This document shows, in pieces, positions 1 to 8,493 of a stretch of 64,000 nucleotides of DNA (its first letter is position 1; every line of letters begins with the position of its first letter). The DNA comes from Flavobacterium johnsoniae UW101 (GTDB lineage Bacteria > Bacteroidota > Bacteroidia > Flavobacteriales > Flavobacteriaceae): positions 620,001 to 684,000 of the forward strand of contig NC_009441.1 of NCBI RefSeq assembly GCF_000016645.1, written 5' to 3'. The position numbers and the translations under genes were made by a program. A model generated the notes under the pieces. It was given only the letters and a program-made list of their open reading frames with translations, searched no databases and had not been told where the DNA came from.

Positions 1-591
1 TTCCCGAAAGACCGTTATGAAGTTACAATTACCGGAAAAGCTTTAGTTTTCCAGAAAGGAACAACTTATCTGGCGCACAACTTAATCGAGTCATTATTGT
101 TTGCGATTTTGACTATTGCGATCTTGATGCTGTATTTATTCCGTTCGTTCAAAATGGTAGCAGCTTCTTTGATTACAAACATTTTACCGCTTTGCATCAC
201 TTCGGGATTAATGGGTTATTTCGGAATCCCGCTAAAACCTTCAACGATTTTGGTATTCAGTATCGCTTTCGGAATCTCGGTTGATAATGCTATTCAGTTT
301 ATGGCGAAATACAAAGATGAACTGACTCAAAATAAAGGAAAAGTAAAGAAATCTGTTTTTAGCGCTTTAAGAGAAACCGGAGTAAGTACATTCTACACTT
401 CAATCGTGTTGATCCTAGGTTTTGCGACTTTTACGTTATCAAGCTTCAGCGGAACAATTGCGTTAGGAGGATTAATTTCTTGTACTTTGGTTTTTGCAAT
501 GTTTGCTAACTTGGTGGTATTGCCTTCGCTGGTTTTAACTTTTGAGAAGAAGAAAACTAAAAAAGAGGAATTGGAGAATTTGGAGAAGTAA
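1..591 (+). CDS. MMPL/RND-family transporter, C-terminal part (5' end outside the window)
   Basis: The reading frame is open from base 1 and ends with TAA at 591, so only the last 196 codons are seen. The visible part has about five hydrophobic helices, starting near 88-140, and the motif SIAFGISVDNAIQFMAKY, typical of the sterol-sensing/MMPL half of RND transporters, in which the Asp lies in a transmembrane helix of the proton relay. The tail is Lys/Glu-rich and cytoplasmic. Such proteins are inner-membrane, proton-driven exporters of lipids or hydrophobic compounds. The substrate cannot be told from this fragment. The next gene follows after 33 bp on the same strand. Confidence 0.8.
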   Translation, partial: FPKDRYEVTITGKALVFQKGTTYLAHNLIESLLFAILTIAILMLYLFRSFKMVAASLITNILPLCITSGLMGYFGIPLKPSTILVFSIAFGISVDNAIQFMAKYKDELTQNKGKVKKSVFSALRETGVSTFYTSIVLILGFATFTLSSFSGTIALGGLISCTLVFAMFANLVVLPSLVLTFEKKKTKKEELENLEK

Positions 592-624
592 AGACTTTAC
601 TCTTAATTTCAACAATCAATAATA

Positions 625-1161
625 ATGGGAAAAATCGAAATCTACTCAAGTAAGAAAAAATCGTTCTTCTTATTAATTGTTTCTCTTCTTTTTGTTATTG
701 GAGGAATTTGGATGTTCATGAATGCTGAGAATCTCAACAGCTTTAGATTAAAAAGTCCAATTTTAATAAAAGCAATAGGAATTATTTCCGTTTTATTTTT
801 TAGTTTAAGTTTATATATTTCAATTAGACAATTAGTAAAAAACAAACTTTTGCTAATTGTTGATGGGAATGGAATTATTATTAATCCGAAAAAGAATTCA
901 TTTGAATTAATAAATTGGAAAAACATTGAAGGATTTTCAGAACTAAAAATACAGAGTCAAAAAATGTTACTTATAGACGTTAACAATCCTGATTTTTGGA
1001 TTCAAAAAGAAACAAATCTTATAAGAAAAAAAATGATTCAGTATAATTTTAAACAATACGGTTCGCCATTTTGTCTTTCGGCAGTCTCAATGCAAATAAA
1101 TCATGCTGAACTTATGAAAGTATTAAATGAGAATCTTGAAAAATACAAAAAACAAGCATAA
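625..1161 (+). CDS. STM3941-family-like membrane protein
   Basis: 178 aa. It begins MGKIEIYSSKKKS, has two N-terminal hydrophobic helices (about residues 13-31 and 45-64), then a soluble beta-rich domain resembling a PH-like fold (DGNGIIINPKKNSFELINWKNI). The layout and the N-terminal motif match the STM3941 family of small two-helix membrane proteins common in Flavobacterium, which have no defined function. It lies 33 bp after the transporter, so co-transcription is possible. The assignment is from memory of the family. Confidence 0.6.
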   Translation: MGKIEIYSSKKKSFFLLIVSLLFVIGGIWMFMNAENLNSFRLKSPILIKAIGIISVLFFSLSLYISIRQLVKNKLLLIVDGNGIIINPKKNSFELINWKNIEGFSELKIQSQKMLLIDVNNPDFWIQKETNLIRKKMIQYNFKQYGSPFCLSAVSMQINHAELMKVLNENLEKYKKQA

Positions 1162-1175
1162 GGAATAACACCCGA

Positions 1176-1279
1176 TTTGTCATTTCGACGAAGGAGAAAT
1201 CTCCGCAAGCAGCTTCGCATAGTAATTCTTAACTTTGTCGAGTTTCTTACGGAGATTTCTCCTTCGTCGAAATGACAAA
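1176..1279. repeat. Long inverted repeat, 30-bp perfect arms
   Basis: Bases 1176-1205 and 1250-1279 are exact reverse complements (30 bp) around a 44-bp loop. The arms contain GAAGGAGAAATCTCCG and its complement. It lies between the STM3941-like gene and asnS, could fold into a strong cruciform or RNA hairpin, and may act as a bidirectional terminator. Similar GGAGATTTCTCC palindromes are scattered in flavobacterial genomes. Confidence 0.85.
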
Positions 1280-1337
1280 AATGGAAATATTACAAAGTCT
1301 ATAAAAAATTCAGCTTCTCAAATTAATTATTATCGAT

Positions 1338-1345
1338 TATATTTG
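1338..1345 (+). promoter_or_regulatory. -7 box of asnS promoter
   Basis: TATATTTG matches the Bacteroidota -7 consensus TAnnTTTG exactly. It lies about 45 bp before the asnS ATG. The -33 element is not clear. Confidence 0.45.
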
Positions 1346-1390
1346 CAGTTGTTCAAAACGAATATTATTTAATATCAATTATATATAAAA

Positions 1391-2836
1391 ATGAAACACA
1401 CAAAAGTTAGAGACTTATTAAACAGTACGACGACGTTACAGGAAGTGAATGCAAAAGGATGGGTGAGAACTTTTAGAAATAATCAGTTCATCGCTTTAAA
1501 TGACGGTTCTACAATTAATAATATACAATGTGTTGTTGACTTTGAAAATACGCCAGAAGAAACTTTAAAAAGAATCACGACTGGAGCTGCGGTTTCTGTA
1601 ATTGGAACTTTGGTTGAAAGTAAAGGTGCAGGTCAGAAATATGAAATTCAAGTAAACAAACTTGAAATTCTTGGAGATTCTGATGCTGAGAAATTCCCTA
1701 TGCAGCCTAAAAAACACTCTTTAGAATTTTTACGTGAAAACGCTCACTTGCGCGTACGTACAAATGCTTTTGGTGCAATTATGCGTGTACGTTCGGTATT
1801 GTCTTATGCAGTTCACAGTTATTTCCAGCAAAAAGGTTTTGTGTACGTAAACACGCCAATTATTACTGGAGCAGATGCTGAAGGTGCTGGAGAAATGTTC
1901 CAAGTTACTTCTTTGCCTTTGGATAATCTTCCAAAAAATGAAGAAGGAAACATTGACTTCAAAAAAGATTTCTTTGGAAAACACACAAACTTAACGGTTT
2001 CTGGACAGTTAGAAGGTGAAACTTTTGCAATGGCTTTGGGTCAAATTTATACTTTTGGACCAACGTTTAGAGCGGAGAATTCAAACACTTCTCGTCACTT
2101 GGCAGAATTCTGGATGATCGAGCCTGAAGTTGCTTTCAACGACCTTGACGATAACATGGATTTGGCTGAAGATTTTATTCAGTATGTAATTAAATATGCT
2201 TTAGACAACTGTAAAGACGATTTGAAATTCTTAGAAGGAAGACTTCTTGAAGAAGAAAAATCTAAACCACAGGCAGAAAGAAGCGAAATGGCATTGTTAG
2301 AGAAATTGAACTTCGTATTGGAGAACAACTTCAAACGTGTTTCTTATACAGAAGCAATTGACATTTTAAGAGATTCAACTCCAAATAAAAAGAAGAAATT
2401 CCAGTATTTAATCAACGAATGGGGAGCTGATTTACAATCAGAACACGAGCGTTTCCTGGTTGAAAAACACTTTAAATGTCCGGTAATTTTATACGATTAC
2501 CCAGCAAACATCAAGGCGTTTTACATGCGTTTGAACGACAATACAGAACCGGGAAGAGAAACAGTTCGTGCAATGGATATCCTTTTCCCTGGAATTGGAG
2601 AAATCGTTGGTGGTTCTGAAAGAGAAGAGCGTTACGATGTTCTTGTCGAAAAAATGGAAAAACTTGGAATTGACAAAGAAGAATTATACTGGTATTTAGA
2701 CACCAGAAGATTTGGATCAGCAACTCACGCAGGTTTCGGTTTAGGATTTGAGCGTTTGGTATTGTTTGTAACTGGAATGACAAACATTAGAGACGTAATT
2801 CCTTTCCCAAGAACTCCTGGAAGTGCAGAATTTTAA
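1391..2836 (+). CDS. asnS: Asparagine-tRNA ligase
   Basis: 481 aa, full length for class IIb asparaginyl-tRNA synthetase, which charges tRNA-Asn with asparagine using ATP in the cytoplasm. Residues 1-110 form the OB-fold anticodon-binding domain ([18 protein letters not shown]). The class II catalytic domain follows, with motif 2 at about T225-FRAEN and motif 3 near 449-457 (GFGLGFERL), ending in the typical [15 protein letters not shown] tail. The ATG at 1391 is preceded by a TATATTTG promoter box. The insertion region around 285-330 is charged, as in other members of this phylum. AspRS is excluded by the short length and the asparaginyl-type C-terminus. Confidence 0.97.
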   Translation: MKHTKVRDLLNSTTTLQEVNAKGWVRTFRNNQFIALNDGSTINNIQCVVDFENTPEETLKRITTGAAVSVIGTLVESKGAGQKYEIQVNKLEILGDSDAEKFPMQPKKHSLEFLRENAHLRVRTNAFGAIMRVRSVLSYAVHSYFQQKGFVYVNTPIITGADAEGAGEMFQVTSLPLDNLPKNEEGNIDFKKDFFGKHTNLTVSGQLEGETFAMALGQIYTFGPTFRAENSNTSRHLAEFWMIEPEVAFNDLDDNMDLAEDFIQYVIKYALDNCKDDLKFLEGRLLEEEKSKPQAERSEMALLEKLNFVLENNFKRVSYTEAIDILRDSTPNKKKKFQYLINEWGADLQSEHERFLVEKHFKCPVILYDYPANIKAFYMRLNDNTEPGRETVRAMDILFPGIGEIVGGSEREERYDVLVEKMEKLGIDKEELYWYLDTRRFGSATHAGFGLGFERLVLFVTGMTNIRDVIPFPRTPGSAEF

Positions 2837-2845
2837 TCTGAGGTT

Positions 2846-2939
2846 CTAAGGTACTGAGATACTAAGGTTCTAAGTTTTTAAAATATAAATAATTCAATCG
2901 CGAATATAATTCGTCAAAATAAGATGCTCAGTACCTTAG
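2846..2939. repeat. Inverted repeat of CTAAGGTACTGAG type
   Basis: A 13-bp sequence at 2846-2858 is the exact reverse complement of 2927-2939. Additional partial copies (CTTAGTACCTTAGCATCTTAG) follow to about 2956. This is simple-sequence-like intergenic filler of the kind common in Flavobacterium. It separates asnS from rpoN. Confidence 0.7.
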
Positions 2940-2966
2940 TACCTTAGCATCTTAGCAACTTTTTTT

Positions 2967-4427
2967 ATGCTAAAGCAATTTTTAAATTTAAAATTATCCC
3001 AAAAATTATCTCCACAGCAAATTCAGCTGATGAAGTTAATTCAATTGCCTACGCAAGCTTTTGAACAGCGTTTATTAGAAGAAATGAACGAAAATCCAGC
3101 TTTGGAAGCTGGTAAAGAAGACGATTATGAAGCTGACGAATACGCAAATGAAGACTACGACGATTATGATGATGCAGAATCAGACAGAATCGAAGCAGAC
3201 GACATTAACATTGACGAATATCTAAGCGACGACGATACTCCTGATTACAAAACTCAGGTAAACAATTACAGCGACGACGAAGAGCGCGAAACACCTTTTG
3301 CGGCTCCTATCAGTTTTCATCAGGATTTAATCAATCAGCTGAATACTTTTATTTTAAACGATGAAGAACGCGAAATTGCGGAATTCCTTGTTGGAAGTAT
3401 TGATGACATGGGTTATATCCGCAGAAGTATTCCGGATATCGTAGACGACATGGCTTTTACTCAGGGAATTTATACTGATGAAGCAATGGTCGAGAAAATG
3501 ATGACGGTAATTCACGAACTAGAACCCTCGGGTGTCGGTGCGCGTGATTTACAAGAATGTTTACTTCTTCAGTTAAAACATAAAACTCCAACTGAATATG
3601 TTGATTTAGCAATTGATATTATCGAAAATCAGTTTGATGCTTTTACAAAGAAACACTACGATAAACTTTTACAGAAATACAGTGTTTCTAATGAACAGCT
3701 TAAAAAAGCCATTCACGAAATTGAAAGACTGAACCCGAAACCGGGAGGATCTTTTGCCGGAAATAATAAAGTTACAGAAAATGTAGTTCCGGATTTTGCC
3801 ATTAGAATTGTTGACGGTGAGTTGGAATTGACTTTAAATGGAAGAAATGCTCCTTCCCTGCACGTTTCTAAAGATTATCAGGAGATGATGCAGACGTATA
3901 AAGAATCGAAAGATAAATCGACTGCACAGAAAGATGCTGTTCAGTTTATCAAACAAAAATTAGATTCTGCAAAATGGTTTATCGACGCGATCAGACAGCG
4001 TCAGGAAACTCTTTTTGTAACCATGAATGCAATTATGCATTATCAGGAAGAATATTTCTTAGACGGCGACGAAACCAAACTAAAACCAATGATCTTAAAA
4101 GACATTGCGGATATGGTTGGTTTGGATATTTCTACGATTTCGCGTGTTGCCAACAGTAAATATGTAGAAACACCATACGGAACCAAACTTATTAAAGAGT
4201 TTTTCTCTGAAGCTATGAAAAACGATCAGGGTGAAGACGTTTCTACTCTTGAAATAAAAAAGATTCTTCAAAACACAATTGAGGAAGAAGATAAGAGAAA
4301 ACCGCTTCCAGATGATCAATTAGCCGAAATCTTAAAAGAAAAAGGGTATCCAATTGCGAGAAGAACAATCGCTAAATACCGAGAACAATTAGATATTCCG
4401 GTTGCGAGAATGAGAAAGAAAATTTAA
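2967..4427 (+). CDS. rpoN: RNA polymerase sigma-54 factor
   Basis: 486 aa. The Gln/Leu-rich activator-interacting region I (LKLSQKLSPQQIQLMKLIQL) is at residues 8-27, followed by a strongly acidic region II (about 50-100), the core-binding region, a helix-turn-helix and the RpoN box ARRTIAKYRE at 464-473 that contacts the -24 promoter element. Sigma-54 directs RNA polymerase to -24/-12 promoters and needs an AAA+ activator; no such activator is in this window. The gene is full length. The strong hairpin at 4478-4509 ends the transcript. Confidence 0.97.
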   Translation: MLKQFLNLKLSQKLSPQQIQLMKLIQLPTQAFEQRLLEEMNENPALEAGKEDDYEADEYANEDYDDYDDAESDRIEADDINIDEYLSDDDTPDYKTQVNNYSDDEERETPFAAPISFHQDLINQLNTFILNDEEREIAEFLVGSIDDMGYIRRSIPDIVDDMAFTQGIYTDEAMVEKMMTVIHELEPSGVGARDLQECLLLQLKHKTPTEYVDLAIDIIENQFDAFTKKHYDKLLQKYSVSNEQLKKAIHEIERLNPKPGGSFAGNNKVTENVVPDFAIRIVDGELELTLNGRNAPSLHVSKDYQEMMQTYKESKDKSTAQKDAVQFIKQKLDSAKWFIDAIRQRQETLFVTMNAIMHYQEEYFLDGDETKLKPMILKDIADMVGLDISTISRVANSKYVETPYGTKLIKEFFSEAMKNDQGEDVSTLEIKKILQNTIEEEDKRKPLPDDQLAEILKEKGYPIARRTIAKYREQLDIPVARMRKKI

Positions 4428-4477
4428 GATTTAAGATTTTTCTAAACCATATAGAAATATAAGCTCATTTAAATAAC

Positions 4478-4509
4478 AACCCCGATAGTTTTCGAAAACT
4501 ATCGGGGTT
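4478..4509. terminator. Rho-independent-type terminator after rpoN
   Basis: A perfect 16-bp palindrome (AACCCCGATAGTTTTC and its complement) is followed by TTTATTTTTA. It can work in both directions. Confidence 0.8.
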
Positions 4510-4547
4510 TATTTTTATCAATTAGTTAAAATTAAATAATATTCAAT

Positions 4548-4722
4548 ATTCCGTAGGAATATCTCGTTGGTAGAAAAAAATTATAAGCGGTATTTAGGTT
4601 GTGTCCTTTAGGGACACTTGTTCTAACGATTGAATATGCTGAACCATAATCAAACGTCCCTACGGAACGTATATCTGTAATCCCAATTTAAAATTTCTAC
4701 CGACGAGACATTCCTACGGAAT
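4548..4722. repeat. MITE/REP-like element with 29-bp terminal inverted repeats
   Basis: The ends at 4548-4576 and 4694-4722 are inverted repeats matching at 27 of 29 positions (ATTCCGTAGGAAT followed by TCTCGT and GGTAGAAA). The interior carries a hairpin GTGTCCTTTAGGGACAC (4601-4617) and a near-palindrome around 4660-4674 (CGTCCCTACGGAACG). There is no ORF. Together with the two terminators this accounts for the whole 373-bp gap between rpoN and the next gene. The shape is that of a non-coding mobile or structured repeat. Confidence 0.7.
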
Positions 4723-4743
4723 GAATATATGTTTTTAAACAAA

Positions 4744-4776
4744 AAACCCGACAGGTTTCAAAAACCTGTCGGGTTT
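4744..4776. terminator. Terminator for the leftward genes
   Basis: A 15-bp stem (AAACCCGACAGGTTT and its complement) with a 3-nt loop lies just beyond the 3' end of the leftward gene at 4801 and converges with the rpoN terminator. A second small hairpin with AGCGT/ACGCT arms lies at about 4780-4797. Confidence 0.75.
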
Positions 4777-4800
4777 AACAGCGTCTTTTAAAACGCTAAA

Positions 4801-5238
4801 TTATTTATATTGATCTGGTAAAATAGTTATATCAAATAAAAAAGCTTTCTTTTTATCGCTGTAACTATAAACCAAAGTATAATCATTATCTCTAAAAACC
4901 TGTAATCCCGGATTTGCTTTAGCGGTACTCAACAGACTTTTTTCAATTTCTTCTTGTATCACATCAGTTTCGGCTGTCGCTTTTTCTACATTTGTCAATG
5001 TCAAATTATACTGAACAACTCTTTCTTTTGTAAGAGTAACATTTTCTAAACGAATACCTTCCTGAATTTTAAGCGGACAGCTTTTATTGTATTTTTCAAC
5101 CAGTTCTGTTACTTCGGTTTTCACTTCATCTGATTTTTCAGAAAGAAAGAACTGAAAAAAAACTGCCAGTGCAAGTGCAATTCCAATTACAACTAATAAT
5201 AAAACATTCTGTTTTCTTTTATTCTGTTTTTCCTCCAT
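4801..5238 (-). CDS. Conserved membrane-anchored protein of unknown function
   Basis: 145 aa. A short basic N-terminus is followed by one hydrophobic helix at about residues 12-32, then a soluble domain predicted to face the periplasm. That domain contains a single Cys (CPLKIQEGIRLENVTL) and a mixed alpha/beta pattern ending ILPDQYK. I do not recognise a characterised family. It starts 37 bp after the thymidine kinase stop on the same strand, so it is probably co-transcribed with that gene. A functional link is not evident. Confidence 0.6.
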   Translation of the reverse strand: MEEKQNKRKQNVLLLVVIGIALALAVFFQFFLSEKSDEVKTEVTELVEKYNKSCPLKIQEGIRLENVTLTKERVVQYNLTLTNVEKATAETDVIQEEIEKSLLSTAKANPGLQVFRDNDYTLVYSYSDKKKAFLFDITILPDQYK

Positions 5239-5274
5239 TGTTTATTGAAATTTTAAATAAATATAAAACTGCTT

Positions 5275-5859
5275 TTACTGATTTTTTTTCATTGCATTAA
5301 AATACGCTGCACGGCTAAGCGGCTCATATTCCTCGGTTTCACCAAGCATTACAAGCTTATCATTATCTGTTTTTCTAAAACTATAATTAGCCAGATTTCC
5401 GGTTCTGGTACAAACAGCATGGACTTTCGTAACATATTCTGCTGTTGCCATAAGTGCCGGCATTGGTCCAAATGGATTTCCCTTAAAATCCATGTCAAGT
5501 CCGGCCACGATTACACGAACACCGCGATTTGCGAGATCATTACAAACTGTTACAATTTCATCATCAAAAAACTGAGCCTCATCAATTCCGACAACATCGC
5601 ATCCCTGCGCCAAAATAGAAATATTGGCTGCAGCCGGAACTGGGGTTGAACGAATTTCATTAGCATCATGCGACACTACCATTTCGTCATGATAACGGGT
5701 ATCGATAGCGGGTTTAAAGATTTCAACTCTTTGTTTGGCAAACTGTGCGCGCTTTAATCTGCGGATTAATTCTTCGGTTTTACCCGAAAACATTGATCCA
5801 CAAATAACTTCAATCCAACCAAATTGTTCTTTGTGATTTACTGTATTTTCGAGAAACAT
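5275..5859 (-). CDS. tdk: Thymidine kinase (type II)
   Basis: 194 aa from the ATG at 5859. The enzyme phosphorylates thymidine with ATP in pyrimidine salvage. The P-loop GSMFSGKT is at residues 21-28, and the Walker-B-like [12 protein letters not shown] and the lasso region near the C-terminus are present. The frame stays open upstream to 5952, but that region overlaps a TACTTTTG promoter box (5950-5957) and is not family-like, so I choose 5859. One oddity is that the structural zinc site is mostly lost: the usual CxxC reads VCTRTG, and the C-terminal Cys/His region reads [10 protein letters not shown]. Confidence 0.93.
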   Translation of the reverse strand: MFLENTVNHKEQFGWIEVICGSMFSGKTEELIRRLKRAQFAKQRVEIFKPAIDTRYHDEMVVSHDANEIRSTPVPAAANISILAQGCDVVGIDEAQFFDDEIVTVCNDLANRGVRVIVAGLDMDFKGNPFGPMPALMATAEYVTKVHAVCTRTGNLANYSFRKTDNDKLVMLGETEEYEPLSRAAYFNAMKKNQ

Positions 5860-5949
5860 TTTGTATTTTTCTGCCTTTAAAAATGAATAGTTTTTATTAC
5901 TTTGTACTGGTAATAAATCGACGTAAAAATGTACTGTTTTACATTTTTT

Positions 5950-5957
5950 CAAAAGTA
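5950..5957 (-). promoter_or_regulatory. -7 box of tdk promoter
   Basis: On the minus strand TACTTTTG matches TAnnTTTG. It would give a leader of about 85 nt before the ATG at 5859 and argues against a longer tdk reading frame. Confidence 0.4.
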
Positions 5958-6104
5958 GAAAATTTTTATCAAACGGGAGATTGGCAAACGCTTATTAACA
6001 GAAATAAAAAATATCTTTAAAATATCTTTAAGATTTATTCAAGAATAAAGACATTCAAGCATTAAATACACTAAAATACCTTATTCACTATAATTTCAAC
6101 AGTC

Positions 6105-7124
6105 ATGAAAAAAAAATTGGAAGCCGATTTAATCAGCATTGCACATCGAATTTTAAAGCTTAAGAACAAATCCGATATCAATCAATTATATCTTGAAACT
6201 CAGAAATTATATGAGAAATTAGCGATTTTAAAATTTGTAGATGAGAATTTCGACGAGGTAAAACCAACAATCAGCCACAGCGAAATCAGCGCTGAAATTG
6301 AAACCATTTTTGAAAATAAAACCATTTCTGAAGAAATTCTTCCGACTGAAACTGCGATCGAGAATCCAATTCAGGCTGAAGAAGCTGAAATTGAAAAAAC
6401 TCCGGAACCTGTTGTAATTGAAGAAATACCTGTTGCTGAAACACCTGTTGCTGAAGCACCTATTGCTGCTGTTCCTGAAGAAATAACTCCTGAGCCTGCA
6501 GAAGAAATTACGGAAGAACCAAAAGCACCCGAAATTGAAGAACCGGAAGTTAATGAAGAAGTTGAAAAAACAGAAGAACCTAAAAGCAATATTGGAGAAC
6601 TTTCGTTTACAACGGTCAGTGATTTAAAACCAATTCCGGATTTTAAACCTGCTTTTGAATTAGATCTTGAAGAAATTAAAGAGGAAGTTAAAGAAGAGCC
6701 TAAAATTGAATCAAAATCAACTCCAATTCCAATTGCCTTTGAAGATTTTGGAATTAATTATGCTGATGCACAATTTGTAAAAGTAGACAGCTTTGAGCCT
6801 GTTTCTTCAAACAATGATTTAAAAGAACAAAAAAACGCTCCGGTTTTAGAAACTTCAAGAGAACCAAAATCAGTTTCCTTAAACGACAAACTGGCAAAAG
6901 GTTTTCATATTGATTTGAACGACCGAATTGCTTTTACTAAAAACCTTTTCGGAAACAGTACTGAAGATTACAGTCGTGTTTTAAACCAATTATTAACTTT
7001 TGATTCTTATGCCGAAGCAAAAGATTTTATTGAAAACATGGTAAAACCAGATTATAACAATTGGGAAGGGAAAGACGATTACGCAGAACGTTTTCTTGGA
7101 ATTATCGAGAAAAAATTCGCATAA
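6105..7124 (+). CDS. Hypothetical protein with acidic Pro/Glu-rich linker
   Basis: 339 aa with three parts. A helical N-terminal segment of about 60 residues (MKKKLEADLISIAHRILKLK) comes first. A long low-complexity Glu/Pro/Ala linker (about 70-230) carries repeats of EEPxAPEIEEPE type. The C-terminal domain (about 255-339) contains LNDRIAFTKNLFGNSTEDYS and FIENMVKPDYNNWEGK. No signal peptide or membrane helix is seen, so it is probably cytoplasmic. The C-terminal domain resembles a conserved Bacteroidota hypothetical family with no known function. It is 36 bp upstream of rsmI on the same strand and probably shares its transcript. Confidence 0.7.
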   Translation: MKKKLEADLISIAHRILKLKNKSDINQLYLETQKLYEKLAILKFVDENFDEVKPTISHSEISAEIETIFENKTISEEILPTETAIENPIQAEEAEIEKTPEPVVIEEIPVAETPVAEAPIAAVPEEITPEPAEEITEEPKAPEIEEPEVNEEVEKTEEPKSNIGELSFTTVSDLKPIPDFKPAFELDLEEIKEEVKEEPKIESKSTPIPIAFEDFGINYADAQFVKVDSFEPVSSNNDLKEQKNAPVLETSREPKSVSLNDKLAKGFHIDLNDRIAFTKNLFGNSTEDYSRVLNQLLTFDSYAEAKDFIENMVKPDYNNWEGKDDYAERFLGIIEKKFA

Positions 7125-7160
7125 CTTTTCACTCACATTTTACATTTCACATAAAAAAAT

Positions 7161-7877
7161 ATGTCAAAATTATATATCGTTCCAACGCCAATTGGCAATC
7201 TTGAAGACATGACTTTTAGAGCCATTCGGGTTTTAAAAGAAGTCGATTTGATTTTGGCTGAAGACACCCGAACAAGCGGTAAACTCTTAAAGCATTTTGA
7301 AATTGGCACGCACATGCACAGCCATCACATGCATAACGAGCATAAAACTACCGAAAATTTAATTGCAAGATTAAAAGCCGGCGAGACTATTGCTTTAATT
7401 TCAGATGCAGGAACTCCGGCAATTTCAGATCCTGGATTTTTGCTGACACGTGCTTGTGTAGAAAATAAAATTGAAGTAGAATGTCTTCCAGGCGCAACGG
7501 CTTTTGTTCCCGCTCTTGTAAACAGCGGACTTCCAAATGATAAATTTGTTTTTGAAGGTTTTCTGCCTGATAAAAAAGGACGTCAGACTCGTTTTTTGGC
7601 TTTAGCCGAAGAAACCAGAACCATGATTTTATACGTTTCTCCGCATAAACTCGTTAAGACTTTAGCAGAATTTGTGCAATATTTTGGAGAGGACAGACAA
7701 GTCTGCGTTTCGAGAGAATTATCAAAATTACACGAAGAAAATGTGCGCGGAACAGCAAAAGAAGTTCTGGCGCATTTTGAAAAAACAGCACCACGCGGCG
7801 AAATCGTCGTTGTTGTTGCCGGAAAAACCATAACAAAAGAAGCTAAGAAAAGTAAATTTTCGAAGGACGAAGAATAA
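7161..7877 (+). CDS. rsmI: 16S rRNA (cytidine(1402)-2'-O)-methyltransferase
   Basis: 238 aa SAM-dependent methyltransferase of the tetrapyrrole-methylase fold. It adds the 2'-O-methyl group to C1402 of 16S rRNA in the decoding centre. Family signatures are LYIVPTPIGNLEDMTFRA at residues 4-21, AEDTRTSGKLL and SDAGTPAISDPG from residue 81, the last being the glycine-rich SAM loop. Bacterial RsmI is usually about 240-290 aa, so this is a short but complete version with a Lys-rich tail. Confidence 0.95.
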   Translation: MSKLYIVPTPIGNLEDMTFRAIRVLKEVDLILAEDTRTSGKLLKHFEIGTHMHSHHMHNEHKTTENLIARLKAGETIALISDAGTPAISDPGFLLTRACVENKIEVECLPGATAFVPALVNSGLPNDKFVFEGFLPDKKGRQTRFLALAEETRTMILYVSPHKLVKTLAEFVQYFGEDRQVCVSRELSKLHEENVRGTAKEVLAHFEKTAPRGEIVVVVAGKTITKEAKKSKFSKDEE

Positions 7878-7881
7878 TTTT

Positions 7882-7943
7882 CGCCACGAATTTCACGAAT
7901 TAGCACGAATTAAATTTGTGGAAATTTGTGAAATTTGCGACAA
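7882..7943. repeat. Imperfect palindromic intergenic repeat, copy 1
   Basis: GCCACGAATTTCACGAATTA starts an element whose right half (GTGGAAATTTGTGAAATTTG) is its imperfect reverse complement. It is a diverged copy of the element at 8365-8423, and the two copies flank the HopJ-like gene. The short frame that enters the HopJ gene from 7918 lies inside this repeat and is not coding. Confidence 0.7.
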
Positions 7944-7962
7944 AAAACTAACATATAATAAC

Positions 7963-8307
7963 ATGAGCATTCAAGCCTTTTTAGAAAAAGTAAAACAAAC
8001 ACCAACACAAATTACATTTCCGGAAACCATTGCAGTAATTGAAGAAAATTACAACTTTACTCCAACTGCTTTTCAAAACGGAACACAACATAATGCAGCA
8101 GGAGAAAATTCAGGTTCTTGTAAATTATTTTCTTTCGCAAAACTGCAAAACTTAAGCAAAGAAGAAACTTTGGCTTGTTTTGGAGCATTTTATTTTGAAG
8201 AAGTTTTAGGCGATCCAAACGGAACGAATCACCAAAACATTAGAAATTTCATCAACTTAGGCTGGGACGGAATTCAATTCGAAGGAAATGCTTTAGAAGC
8301 AAAATAA
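7963..8307 (+). CDS. HopJ-family protein
   Basis: 114 aa from the ATG at 7963; the open frame reaching back to 7918 lies in a repeat. The sequence MSIQAFLEKVKQ, then FxxTIAVIEENYNFTPTAFQNG and GENSGSCKLFSFAKL, matches the HopJ family, named after a Pseudomonas type III effector but common in free-living Bacteroidota and Gammaproteobacteria with no type III system. No secretion signal is visible. The function is unknown, and the effector label should not be taken literally here. Confidence 0.85.
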   Translation: MSIQAFLEKVKQTPTQITFPETIAVIEENYNFTPTAFQNGTQHNAAGENSGSCKLFSFAKLQNLSKEETLACFGAFYFEEVLGDPNGTNHQNIRNFINLGWDGIQFEGNALEAK

Positions 8308-8364
8308 AACAAAATATATTTCTGCCACAGATTAAAAAGATTAACACAGATTAATATGAAAGTT

Positions 8365-8423
8365 GCCACGAATTACACCAATTAGCACGAATTAAATTAG
8401 TGGAAATTTGTGTAATTCGTGGC
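8365..8423. repeat. Palindromic intergenic repeat, copy 2
   Basis: The ends GCCACGAATTACAC and GTGTAATTCGTGGC are perfect 14-bp inverted repeats. Just upstream, a CCACAGATTAAAAAGATTAA type repeat spans about 8324-8355. These fill the 186-bp gap before recJ. Both motif types are familiar intergenic repeats of Flavobacterium. Confidence 0.75.
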
Positions 8424-8493
8424 AAAAAAATTACAATCAGATTAAACGATTTCACAAATCTGAAGTCTAAAATCTAAAATCTAAAATCAACCC

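Noticed and set aside
5860..5952. N-terminal extension of thymidine kinase
   Set aside because: It would start inside a promoter-like TACTTTTG box and has no counterpart in the family.
6371..6589. Ser/Gly-rich small protein on the minus strand
   Set aside because: It is the shadow of the Glu/Pro-rich linker of the 339-aa protein. Other antisense frames inside the large genes were left out for the same reason.
7963..8307. Type III effector
   Set aside because: HopJ is only a family name. No type III secretion gene or signal is present.
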